46,102 bases of DNA from Candidatus Krumholzibacteriia bacterium. Lineage in GTDB: Bacteria; Krumholzibacteriota; Krumholzibacteriia; Krumholzibacteriales; Krumholzibacteriaceae. The notes below the pieces were generated by a model, which worked only from the letters and a program-made list of their open reading frames with translations, ran no database searches and was not told where the DNA came from. Both the position numbers and the translations under genes were made by a program. Positions 1 to 6,767 of the stretch are shown here, in pieces (the first letter of the stretch is position 1; the number at the start of each line of letters is the position of its first letter). The DNA is taken from the NCBI GenBank assembly GCA_025453655.1, contig JALOPX010000006.1, forward strand, positions 1 through 46,102, read 5' to 3'.

Positions 1-555
1 GAGGTCATCCTGATGGTGAGCGGGCGGGCCTATCTGGACGCGTACGGGGTCTTCCTCGTGCTTTTGCCGGGAGTGCCCATGGCCGCTTTGATCGCGCCTC
101 TTCTATCGGCGATGAAGGGCCTGCATTTCATGAAGTGGGCCGTCTTCTGCGATTTCATATGGATGGCGGTCTACTTCGGAACCTTTTTCTTCCTCGTCGG
201 CCTGTGGGGCGTCCTCGGCATGGCGGCGGCGCAGTTGCTGGCCTCAGCGTTCCAGACGGCGGCTGCGATCGTCCTGTCGAAGCGTGGCGGGTTCTACGGC
301 GGGGCGGGAGCCCGCACCGGGCGCGTCCTCGCCGTGTTCGCCGCCGTTGCCGCGGCGGGAACGGCGGCAGCGATTCACTGGGGCCTCGCCGCGGCCGCGA
401 TACTGGTGGCCGCGTCCCCATTCCTTCTCAGGGCGGTTCTGGTCGGGCTCAGGATCTTCGATGAGGAGGAGGCCCGTCTGATCGCCGCGATGACGCAGAC
501 GAAGGCATTGAGAAAAACGGTTTGCTGGATGATCGGGCACGGGGGCGCGGCATGA
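1..555 (+). CDS. Polysaccharide flippase (Wzx/MATE-like), C-terminal part
   Basis: The reading frame is open from base 1, so the true start lies outside the window; the ATG at 13 is internal. About 184 residues are visible. They form several hydrophobic segments (for example FLVLLPGVPMAALIAPLLSA and the GLWGVLGMAAAQLLASAF stretch) in the pattern of the last helices of Wzx/MurJ/MATE-type lipid-linked oligosaccharide flippases, ending in a short basic cytosolic tail. Its stop overlaps the start of a glycosyltransferase (ATGA), and two more polysaccharide genes follow, which supports a role in moving a polyprenyl-linked glycan across the inner membrane. The subfamily (Wzx versus another MOP-superfamily member) cannot be decided from this fragment. 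Confidence 0.7.
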   Translation, partial: EVILMVSGRAYLDAYGVFLVLLPGVPMAALIAPLLSAMKGLHFMKWAVFCDFIWMAVYFGTFFFLVGLWGVLGMAAAQLLASAFQTAAAIVLSKRGGFYGGAGARTGRVLAVFAAVAAAGTAAAIHWGLAAAAILVAASPFLLRAVLVGLRIFDEEEARLIAAMTQTKALRKTVCWMIGHGGAA

Positions 556-1847
556 ACGGCGGGAAACTGCTCATGATGATCAATTTCTTCCCCCCCGCCG
601 CGGGCGGGGGAGTGTACCGCCCTCTCTCCTTCGTGCGGCACCTTTCGAGCCTCGGATGGCGGATAACGGTGATAACGCCGAGGCCGGGGGAGTTCTGGAT
701 AAACGATCCGGATCTGGAAAGGATGGTCCCCCCGGAAGTGAGGGTGATAAGGACAAGGTCCCTTTCCGGGCAGCGTTTTCTCGGAGGGATGAGGAGGGGG
801 GCGGCCGGCTCGAGGAGATCCTCCCCGCGTTTCGGCGCGCTCAGGAGGCTCGGGGAATTTTTCCTTCTGCCCGACACCTACGTCGGCTGGGCGCCATTCG
901 CCTTCAGGGCCGCCTCGGCCCTCTGCAGAAGCGAAAGGTTCGACGCGATCTATTCGACGAGCCCTCCCGACTCGACGCATATGGCGGCCATGGCTGCGGC
1001 CCGGAGGTTTTCGATTCCCTGGGTCGCCGATTTCAGGGACCCGTGGATATCCCTTTACCTGAGGAAGCCGCCGACGCGGGCGCACGAGTGGCTGCACCGG
1101 CGCATGGAGCGAAGTGTCGCCGCGGCGGACCGCGTCGTGGTGGCCACCTCTTGGCAGAAGTCGGCCATGGAGGAAAGGCATCCGGGATGCCGGGTCGAGC
1201 ACATCCCCAACGGTTTCGACGAGGATGATTTCGACGGGCCCGCGCCCCGCGGGGACGGAGGCTCGATCTTCACCGTCCTTCACTGCGGGATGCTCACCCT
1301 CGGCCGCACATCCGGCTCCTTTCTCCGGGGGCTTTCCCTTCTCGCCGCGAGAAGGCCCGAGCTTCGGGACGGGATCAGGGTCGTCTTTCTCGGCGCGAGG
1401 GAGTCTGCAAACGAGGAGTGGGTGTCGAAGCTCGGCCTCGGAGATATGGTGAGATTCGAGGACGGCATTCCTCACCGCGAGTGCGTCAGGCTCGAGCGGG
1501 AAAGCTCGGCCCTGCTTCTGATAAAGCACGACGACGAAAGGTACGCCGGCTTGATTCCGGGCAAGCTGTTCGAGTACATCGGAGCCAGGAGGCCCGTGAT
1601 GGCGGTTGTCGCAGACGGCGAGGCCGCCGGCATCATAAGGAGGGAGAGGCGCGGCGAGGTCGTTTCGCACGGCGACACGGAGGGAATCGCCTCCGCCATA
1701 GAAAGGATGTACGATCTGCACAGAGAGGGAAGGCTCTCCGAGGCTTATTCCCTGGGCGAACTGCCGGCCTATTCGAGGCGGGAGGCGGCCGCCTCCCTCG
1801 ACCGCCTGCTCCGCGGGATGGCCGGCCCGAAGGAGGGACGCGCATGA
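552..1847 (+). CDS. Glycosyltransferase, family 4-like
   Basis: A 431-residue cytosolic glycosyltransferase, probably GT-B fold. The N-terminus has the GT4 acceptor-domain pattern (NFFPPAAGGGVYRPLSFVRH, then GWRITVITP). The C-terminal half has a nucleotide-sugar domain pattern (HCGMLTLGRT near the linker, IPGKLFEYIGARRPVMAV near residue 340). The ORF track starts at 522, but ATG 552 overlaps the flippase stop as ATGA and places the Rossmann strand at the expected distance, so 552 is preferred. The stop overlaps the next gene in the same way, so the four polysaccharide genes look translationally coupled. The sugar donor and acceptor cannot be read from sequence; the neighbours suggest surface glycan assembly. 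Confidence 0.82.
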   Translation: MNGGKLLMMINFFPPAAGGGVYRPLSFVRHLSSLGWRITVITPRPGEFWINDPDLERMVPPEVRVIRTRSLSGQRFLGGMRRGAAGSRRSSPRFGALRRLGEFFLLPDTYVGWAPFAFRAASALCRSERFDAIYSTSPPDSTHMAAMAAARRFSIPWVADFRDPWISLYLRKPPTRAHEWLHRRMERSVAAADRVVVATSWQKSAMEERHPGCRVEHIPNGFDEDDFDGPAPRGDGGSIFTVLHCGMLTLGRTSGSFLRGLSLLAARRPELRDGIRVVFLGARESANEEWVSKLGLGDMVRFEDGIPHRECVRLERESSALLLIKHDDERYAGLIPGKLFEYIGARRPVMAVVADGEAAGIIRRERRGEVVSHGDTEGIASAIERMYDLHREGRLSEAYSLGELPAYSRREAAASLDRLLRGMAGPKEGRA

Positions 1848-3394
1848 TCGGGAAAAGACCCCTCTCGAAGGCATTTCCAGGCGGCGGGGCCGACCGGCTC
1901 CTCCTCGCCGCCTGCATGCTCCTTCTTGCGATCCTTCTCCTTCCGCTGAGGGGCGCAAAAACCGACGACACCTATATCCACATGCAATATGCTCGAAACC
2001 TCTCCGAGAGGGGGGAGCTTTCCTTCAACGCCGGGGAGCGGGCCTACGGCGCCACCAGCCCTCTCTGGGTCCTCCTTCTCGCGGCGGCCCGCGCGCTCGG
2101 AGGGGACCTCGCTTCGTGGAGCGGGATACTCTCGAGGTTCTTCGCCTTCGCCTCGGTCCTTCTGGTGTTCCGTCTCGCCCTCTTCGTCGACGGACGCAGG
2201 GCGACGGCTTTCGCCGCCGGGATTCTCATGGCTTCCGAGGCGTGGCTGGTGCGGTGGAGCTCGGTGGGTATGGAGACGTCGCTGGCCGTTTTCATGGTCG
2301 CGGCGGCCCTTCTGACATCCATGAAAGCGGGAAGCTCGCCCGCCCGCTCGGCCCTCTTCGGCCTCGTTCTCTTCCTCGCATGCCTTGCGAGGCCCGAGAC
2401 CCTTCTTCTCGCGGCTCTCGGCCTCTTCTGTTTCCTCGCCGCCGGCGGCGGCATGCCGTTCGGCAGGAGGTTCGGCTGGCTTGTCGTCTTCGCGCCCCTC
2501 TTCGCCGCCTGGCTTTTCCTGATGAAGTCGTACACGGGGACATTCTTCCCGCTGACGGCGGGCGCCAAGCAGGGAGAGATCGCCTTCTCCGGCGCCCTTT
2601 TTTCGAGAGCCCTCGTGCCGGCCCGAATACTGGGGGCGACGGTCGCCCTCCCGATGCTCGCCTTCATCGCCTCCCTCGCGGGGGGCCTTGCCCGGCGCGC
2701 CGGAATTCCCGGCGCCCCGGCCCCGGAGGCGCGCCCCGGGATCCTTCTCGGGAAGCTCTGGATATTCGCCCTCCCCGCCGCGTATGTCATCATGGACTTC
2801 CAGGTCCTCTCCAGATACATGCTCCCCGTCTCGCCCGCCGTGATAGTCTTCGGAGCTGCCGGGGCGGCCCGCCTCGCCGATAAATTTTCCGTTCGCCGGA
2901 ACGCGGCGACGGCGGCGGTCATTATTCTCGCCGCGGCCGGGGCAGTCCAGAACATCGTCTTCTATTCCACCGTGGTCGTCAGGCCGACGATGGAATTCTC
3001 CGAGGGGCTGGAAACAGTGGTGGCGGGGATGGGAAGATGGCTCGCGAAGAACTCGGAGCCGGGCGCCGTGGTCGCCGCTCCCGACATCGGCGCCGTCGGG
3101 TATTTCTCGCGGCGCCGGATACTCGATCTCGGCGGGCTGGTGAGCCCGCGCATCAACGAGATGAGGTCCTCGATGGACGCGGACGAAATAATTACCGAAG
3201 GGCTCTATCTCGAGCTTGGAGCAGATTACCTGATGGACCGGAGCTCCCCCCCGGCGAGATTCGACGGGAGGGTGTTGAAGGGAGTCCGGTTCACGCGGGT
3301 CCTCAGCGGAACCGTTTCCAACCTCGGGATCAGGAAGCGGGAGCCGGTCCTGTACGTCCTGTACAGGCTGTCCAGGGAGGAGGGCGGGCGATGA
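1844..3394 (+). CDS. GT-C type membrane glycosyltransferase (ArnT/PMT-like)
   Basis: A 516-residue polytopic membrane protein. After a first membrane segment (LLLAACMLLLAILLLPL) comes the acidic loop TDDTYIHMQYARNLSERGE followed by YGATSPLW, a pattern typical of GT-C enzymes that use polyprenyl-phosphate sugars on the outer face of the inner membrane. About eight to ten further hydrophobic segments follow, then a soluble C-terminal part containing PDIGAVGYFSRRRILDLGGL. The ORF track starts at 1418, but the first 142 codons are out-of-frame shadow of the previous gene; ATG 1844 overlaps its stop (ATGA). The exact sugar transferred is unknown. Family assignment is good; subfamily is not. Confidence 0.75.
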   Translation: MIGKRPLSKAFPGGGADRLLLAACMLLLAILLLPLRGAKTDDTYIHMQYARNLSERGELSFNAGERAYGATSPLWVLLLAAARALGGDLASWSGILSRFFAFASVLLVFRLALFVDGRRATAFAAGILMASEAWLVRWSSVGMETSLAVFMVAAALLTSMKAGSSPARSALFGLVLFLACLARPETLLLAALGLFCFLAAGGGMPFGRRFGWLVVFAPLFAAWLFLMKSYTGTFFPLTAGAKQGEIAFSGALFSRALVPARILGATVALPMLAFIASLAGGLARRAGIPGAPAPEARPGILLGKLWIFALPAAYVIMDFQVLSRYMLPVSPAVIVFGAAGAARLADKFSVRRNAATAAVIILAAAGAVQNIVFYSTVVVRPTMEFSEGLETVVAGMGRWLAKNSEPGAVVAAPDIGAVGYFSRRRILDLGGLVSPRINEMRSSMDADEIITEGLYLELGADYLMDRSSPPARFDGRVLKGVRFTRVLSGTVSNLGIRKREPVLYVLYRLSREEGGR

Positions 3395-4191
3395 TGGCCC
3401 GGGAGCCGGTCATCCCCGGCGACATACCTGAAGAGAGCGTGCCGAGCCTTCTTCGCAACTGGTTTCTCGGCTCGAAGGCGAGAAGATACCTCAGCAGGAG
3501 GCGCTTCGTCACGGTGAGCGGCCTCGCGCCCCGGTCGCGCGGAGGCTGGTCCCTCGACGTCGGCTGCGGGTGGGGATACAACCTCTTCCTCATGGGGGAG
3601 AGGGGGTACCGGCCGGTCGGCATCGATATCGTGCAGAACGATTTCACGGCGGCTTCGATGATCGCCCGCGCGAACGGGCGGCAGGCGCTCCTCGCCGGCG
3701 CCGACGTAAGCGCCCTGCCTTTCCCCGACGGCCTTTTCGAGGCCGTGACGGCGGTCGAGACCTACGAGCACATCTTCCATCCGGACCGGGAGGGGGCGGT
3801 TCGCGAGGTCGGGAGGGTCATGACGCCGGGGGGCGTTTTCGTCCTGTCGACGCCCAATTATCATTCCGTCGTCGAGGCCGGCAAGCGGCTTATAATCGGA
3901 TTCCCGGCGCTGCGAAGGCTTTTCCCGCCGATGTGTTATCCCGCAGGCGAGATCTCCAGGAAGGATTACCACCCATACACCTACCACCGGCCCTCCCCCG
4001 AAGGGGAGATAAAGGCCCTTCTCGAGGCGCAGGGATTCGACGTGCTCGAATCGAAGCGGATCATATTCGTCTGGAAATCGATCCCCGACCTTCTCTTCCC
4101 GGCCTTCATCGCGCTGGAGTTCCTCCTCGAGAGGATACCGTTCGTCAGGTCTCTCGGCAGCACCCTCGTGATCCGCTCACGCAGGCGCTGA
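3391..4191 (+). CDS. SAM-dependent class I methyltransferase
   Basis: A 266-residue soluble enzyme of the Methyltransf_11 type. Motif I is LDVGCGWGYNLFLMGERGY with the following acidic VGIDI, then DVSALPFPDGLFEAVTAVET (motif II region with the HIFHPDR stretch) and GRVMTPGGVFVLSTPNY (motif III). ATG 3391 overlaps the stop of the GT-C gene as ATGA; the longer ORF in the track (from 3037) is shadow. It is the last gene of the polysaccharide operon, so modification of a sugar or a lipid-linked glycan is a reasonable inference, but other small-molecule substrates are possible. No clear intrinsic terminator was found behind it. Confidence 0.8.
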   Translation: MMAREPVIPGDIPEESVPSLLRNWFLGSKARRYLSRRRFVTVSGLAPRSRGGWSLDVGCGWGYNLFLMGERGYRPVGIDIVQNDFTAASMIARANGRQALLAGADVSALPFPDGLFEAVTAVETYEHIFHPDREGAVREVGRVMTPGGVFVLSTPNYHSVVEAGKRLIIGFPALRRLFPPMCYPAGEISRKDYHPYTYHRPSPEGEIKALLEAQGFDVLESKRIIFVWKSIPDLLFPAFIALEFLLERIPFVRSLGSTLVIRSRRR

Positions 4192-4464
4192 GCCTGACGG
4201 GACGATCGCTCCTCCTTTATCTTCAATGATCACAGGCGACTGCCCGAAAGCGCGGAAACAGCGCCTCCATGGTCGATTCCTGCCGCGCACCTGCCTTTCC
4301 CCGGGCCCTTCCCATGGAGGTCCGGCGGGCACAGAAGGTGGGGAAAAGTGGCGACAATTCATCTTTGACAATCATTTTCATCATTTTTTTGCGTCAACCG
4401 CGTATCTATATTTATATCAACAAGATAAAATATGAAAAAAAGCCCGCAGCCGGCGTATTTTTTC

Positions 4465-4493
4465 TTGACATGTGGTAGGAAGTGGGGTAAAGT
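4465..4493 (+). promoter_or_regulatory. Sigma-70-type promoter of mraZ/dcw cluster
   Basis: A perfect -35 box TTGACA (4465-4470) is followed by a 17-base spacer and TAAAGT (4488-4493), a 4/6 match to TATAAT. This would start transcription near 4500 and give a leader of about 100 bases before mraZ. The MraZ repeats lie in the spacer and around the start site, as expected for repression by the first gene product. Confidence 0.7.
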
Positions 4494-4510
4494 GGGGCCC
4501 AATGGTAGAA
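4471..4510 (+). promoter_or_regulatory. MraZ operator: four TGG-core repeats at exact 10-base spacing
   Basis: TGG cores begin at 4473, 4483, 4493 and 4503 (TGGTA, TGGGG, TGGGG, TGGTA), exactly one helical turn apart. Known MraZ operators consist of TGGGN-type repeats separated by about five bases, bound by the ring-shaped MraZ oligomer. The array covers the -10 box, so binding should block the dcw promoter (negative autoregulation, established for E. coli MraZ). Looser GGTG elements at 4513 and 4525 may extend it. Confidence 0.65.
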
Positions 4511-4603
4511 AAGGTGCCCGAAAAGGTGAAGTGATTCTTCGAAGAAAAGCTTCCCGAATGCGGGCGGACAGGTAGCAGGAACGGGCAGAACTGAAAGACA
4601 ACG

Positions 4604-5038
4604 ATGCAGAATTTTCTCGGCGATTTTGAATGCGCGCTCGACTCCAAGGGGAGGCTGATGATTCCCGCCAAATTCAGGCACCTTGTGCCTGAAGGGACGG
4701 GGGGGCTCTACGTCATCACCAGGGGCAAGGAAAACTGCCTCAATCTCTATCCCCTCAACGAGTGGAACGAGGTCGTCGTCGCCAGGCTGCACGAGCTTCC
4801 TCCGGGCCCCGAGAAGAGGCAGTTCATACGCTTCTTCAGCAGGCAGTCGAGGACTCTCAATCTCGACAAGACCGGAAGGATAGCGGTCCCGCCGGGGTTC
4901 CTCGAATTGATCGGCAATCCCAAGCGCGTGGTCGTGGTCGGCGTCCTCAATTACATGGAGATCTGGGCGCCGGAGGACTACGAGAAGATCGGCAGAGAGG
5001 GCGACGACGCCTTCCGGAACGGCAATCTGGAGATATAG
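4604..5038 (+). CDS. mraZ: Transcriptional regulator MraZ
   Basis: A 144-residue protein, the usual MraZ length, with two tandem SpoVT/AbrB-type DNA-binding domains. The first carries DSKGRLMIPAKFR (about residues 12-24), the second LDKTGRIAVPPGFLE (about 86-100); these D-x-K/T-G-R-x-x-x-P motifs define the family. It opens the dcw cluster, binds its own promoter repeats, and in characterised species represses the cluster. The RBS is weak. Only one base separates its stop from the next start codon. Confidence 0.97.
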   Translation: MQNFLGDFECALDSKGRLMIPAKFRHLVPEGTGGLYVITRGKENCLNLYPLNEWNEVVVARLHELPPGPEKRQFIRFFSRQSRTLNLDKTGRIAVPPGFLELIGNPKRVVVVGVLNYMEIWAPEDYEKIGREGDDAFRNGNLEI

Positions 5039-5039
5039 G

Positions 5040-5417
5040 GTGAGGATTTATCGAACCGAAATGGACGGAGTGGCCGTCCTCAGGATATCCGGCGTCGTCA
5101 GGCGCGAGGATGCCCTCATGCTGCTTCAGTCCATCGGGCAATCCCCCGCCTCGGTCAGGGGGTCCTTCATCCTCGATTTCCAGGGCGTCGAGCACGTCGA
5201 CTATCACGTCTTCGTGCTGTTCGAGGAATGGTTCTCGTCTTCGCCCGGCGTCGTGATGAGCGGGCTGAGCGACTACCTCCTCGATATCTTCGCCTTCGTC
5301 CAGCGCAGAAACGCGATACCGATCTATCCCGACTGGAGAAAAGCCCTCAACTACCTGGTCGTCCAAAGGGCGAGACTCGGAGAACCCCTGATCGCCGGCA
5401 TGACGGCAGGCAGTTAA
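5040..5417 (+). CDS. STAS-domain-like protein inside the dcw cluster
   Basis: A 125-residue protein starting at GTG 5040, one base after the mraZ stop, and four bases before rsmH, so it is part of the operon. The layout VAVLRISGVVRREDAL, then FILDFQGVEHVDYHVFVLFEEW, then GLSDYLLDIFAFV and a C-terminal helix fits the beta-alpha fold of STAS (anti-sigma-factor antagonist) domains. At the place of the usual D-S-S-G phosphorylation loop it has V-D-Y-H, so the phosphorylatable serine seems absent. This points to a structural or protein-binding role rather than a classical phospho-switch. I do not know this gene from standard dcw clusters. Assignment to STAS is by pattern, not by search. Confidence 0.6.
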   Translation: MRIYRTEMDGVAVLRISGVVRREDALMLLQSIGQSPASVRGSFILDFQGVEHVDYHVFVLFEEWFSSSPGVVMSGLSDYLLDIFAFVQRRNAIPIYPDWRKALNYLVVQRARLGEPLIAGMTAGS

Positions 5418-5421
5418 AGCG

Positions 5422-6345
5422 GTGACGGAGACGGTGCGGCACGAGCCCGTAATGGTCGAACCAGTGGTCAGGTTTCTCCTGACAGATCCGGAAGGTATTT
5501 ACGTGGACGCGACGTTAGGACTGGGTGGGCACGCGATGAGTCTTCTGGAAACCTCCCCCGCTCTTCGGCTGGTGGGGATCGACAGGGACCGGGCGGCCCT
5601 CGATGAGGCCCGCCGGAGACTGTCGAAATTCGGGGGAAGGGTCTCCTTCATCCACGGCAATTTCAGCGATATAGCCTCCCATCTCGGCGGCAGGCCCTGC
5701 TCGGGCGTCCTTGCCGATCTTGGATTGTCCTCCTTCCAGATTTCGGACCGCTCCAGGGGGTTCAGCTACATGGAGGACGGCCCGCTTGACATGTCGATGG
5801 GAAGCGGCGCGCGCCCGGTGGCGAAGCTCCTCGCGGAGGCCCCCGCCTCGGAGATCGCCGGGATACTGCGCGATTACGGCGAGGAGAAGAAAAGCGGCGC
5901 CATCGCGGCGCTCATCGTCAAGGCGAGGGAAAACGGCGCCCTGACGACGACATCCGAGCTTCGTTCGATCGTCGGGCGGACGGTCCCGGCGAGATTCCTT
6001 ATCGGATCGCTTTCGCGCGTTTTTCAGGCTTTGAGAATCTGGGCCAACGACGAGTTGGAGAACCTCAGGGCCTTCCTGCCCCAGGCGGCCGCGCTCCTGA
6101 CACCGGGCGGCCGCCTGGCGGTTCTGAGCTACCACTCGCTCGAGGACAGGATGGTCAAGAATTACTTCAGGCAGGAGGAAAAGGGATGCATCTGCCCTCC
6201 GGATTTTCCCGAATGCGGATGCGGCAGGGTTTCGACATTGAAGGTCCTGACGAGGCGCCCGGTGCTCGCGGGGCCCGAAGAGGTGGACAATAACCCCAGG
6301 GCAAGGAGCGCGAGGCTCCGTGTCGCAGAAAGGTTGCAGAGATGA
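5422..6345 (+). CDS. rsmH: 16S rRNA (cytosine(1402)-N(4))-methyltransferase RsmH
   Basis: A 307-residue protein, normal for RsmH (MraW). It starts at GTG 5422 with the family hallmark HEPVMVEPVV, then the SAM motif VDATLGLGGHAMSLL and GIDRDRAAL. The middle has GVLADLGLSSFQ and RGFSYMEDGPLDMSM. The C-terminal part has LAVLSYHSLEDRMVKNYF and the Cys-containing loop typical of the family. It methylates N4 of C1402 in 16S rRNA. Its position after mraZ is conserved across bacteria; the stop overlaps ftsL (ATGA). Confidence 0.97.
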   Translation: MTETVRHEPVMVEPVVRFLLTDPEGIYVDATLGLGGHAMSLLETSPALRLVGIDRDRAALDEARRRLSKFGGRVSFIHGNFSDIASHLGGRPCSGVLADLGLSSFQISDRSRGFSYMEDGPLDMSMGSGARPVAKLLAEAPASEIAGILRDYGEEKKSGAIAALIVKARENGALTTTSELRSIVGRTVPARFLIGSLSRVFQALRIWANDELENLRAFLPQAAALLTPGGRLAVLSYHSLEDRMVKNYFRQEEKGCICPPDFPECGCGRVSTLKVLTRRPVLAGPEEVDNNPRARSARLRVAERLQR

Positions 6346-6767
6346 GGACGCACGCCGATTACATGGACGACGCCGCTATGGTTATCAAGAAAGCGCTCGA
6401 AGGAAGGATAAGCCCGATGAACTTCCTTCTCATAGTCGGATTCTTTTCGAGCCTGGTGCTTCTGTACATATCGCTCCACGTGCATTTTCAGACCCTTTCC
6501 GGGCAGATCAACAGCGGGATGCTGCAGGCCGAGAAGCTCGGCGAGGAAAAGATCCTCCTGACCGCGGAGCTCAACAGGCTGACTTCGCCCGACAGGATCA
6601 TCCCGCTGGTGCAGGAACTGGGGCTCAAGGCGGGCTCGACCGAGGAAGTCACGCGGATCGCCTGCTACGACAACCGCAAACAGTTCAAGAAGGAAGCGGT
6701 CCGCTGGGCGCAGGCCGGCCCTGGCGGGAGCGGCGCATCGACGCCCGGGGGAAAACTGGAGAAATGA
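6342..6767 (+). CDS. ftsL: Cell-division protein FtsL-like
   Basis: A 141-residue bitopic membrane protein. A cytosolic stretch of about 35 residues is followed by one membrane helix (FLLIVGFFSSLVLLYISLHV) and then a periplasmic coiled-coil-like segment (MLQAEKLGEEKILLTAELNRL). Sequence conservation in FtsL is low, so the call rests on topology, length and its strict position between rsmH and ftsI. FtsL with FtsB and FtsQ links FtsA/FtsZ to the septal synthase FtsWI. Both ends overlap neighbours by ATGA. The C-terminal 40 residues after the coil look disordered. Confidence 0.8.
   Translation: MRTHADYMDDAAMVIKKALEGRISPMNFLLIVGFFSSLVLLYISLHVHFQTLSGQINSGMLQAEKLGEEKILLTAELNRLTSPDRIIPLVQELGLKAGSTEEVTRIACYDNRKQFKKEAVRWAQAGPGGSGASTPGGKLEK

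Larger units (their letters stand above)
4192..4603. other. Intergenic region upstream of the dcw cluster
   Basis: This 412-base gap separates the polysaccharide operon from mraZ and is visibly richer in A+T than the rest of the window, especially 4361-4470. It holds the mraZ promoter and MraZ repeats listed separately, plus an upstream pair of TGG repeats at 4339 and 4349. A second TTGACA lies at 4365-4370 without a good -10 at 16-18 bases. The short ORFs listed here (69-80 residues, both strands) have no recognisable features, so I do not call a gene. No terminator hairpin with a T-tract was recognised. Confidence 0.6.

Noticed and set aside
375-1958. Long - strand ORF of 527 residues
   Set aside because: Pro/Arg/Gly-rich shadow of the polysaccharide genes on the + strand, no domain seen.
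4365-4393. Second TTGACA promoter upstream of mraZ
   Set aside because: No acceptable -10 at 16-18 bases.
4226-4601. Short ORFs (69-80 residues) in the mraZ upstream region
   Set aside because: They overlap the promoter and operator, lack good RBS, and have no protein-like pattern; AT-rich regulatory DNA explains the region better.
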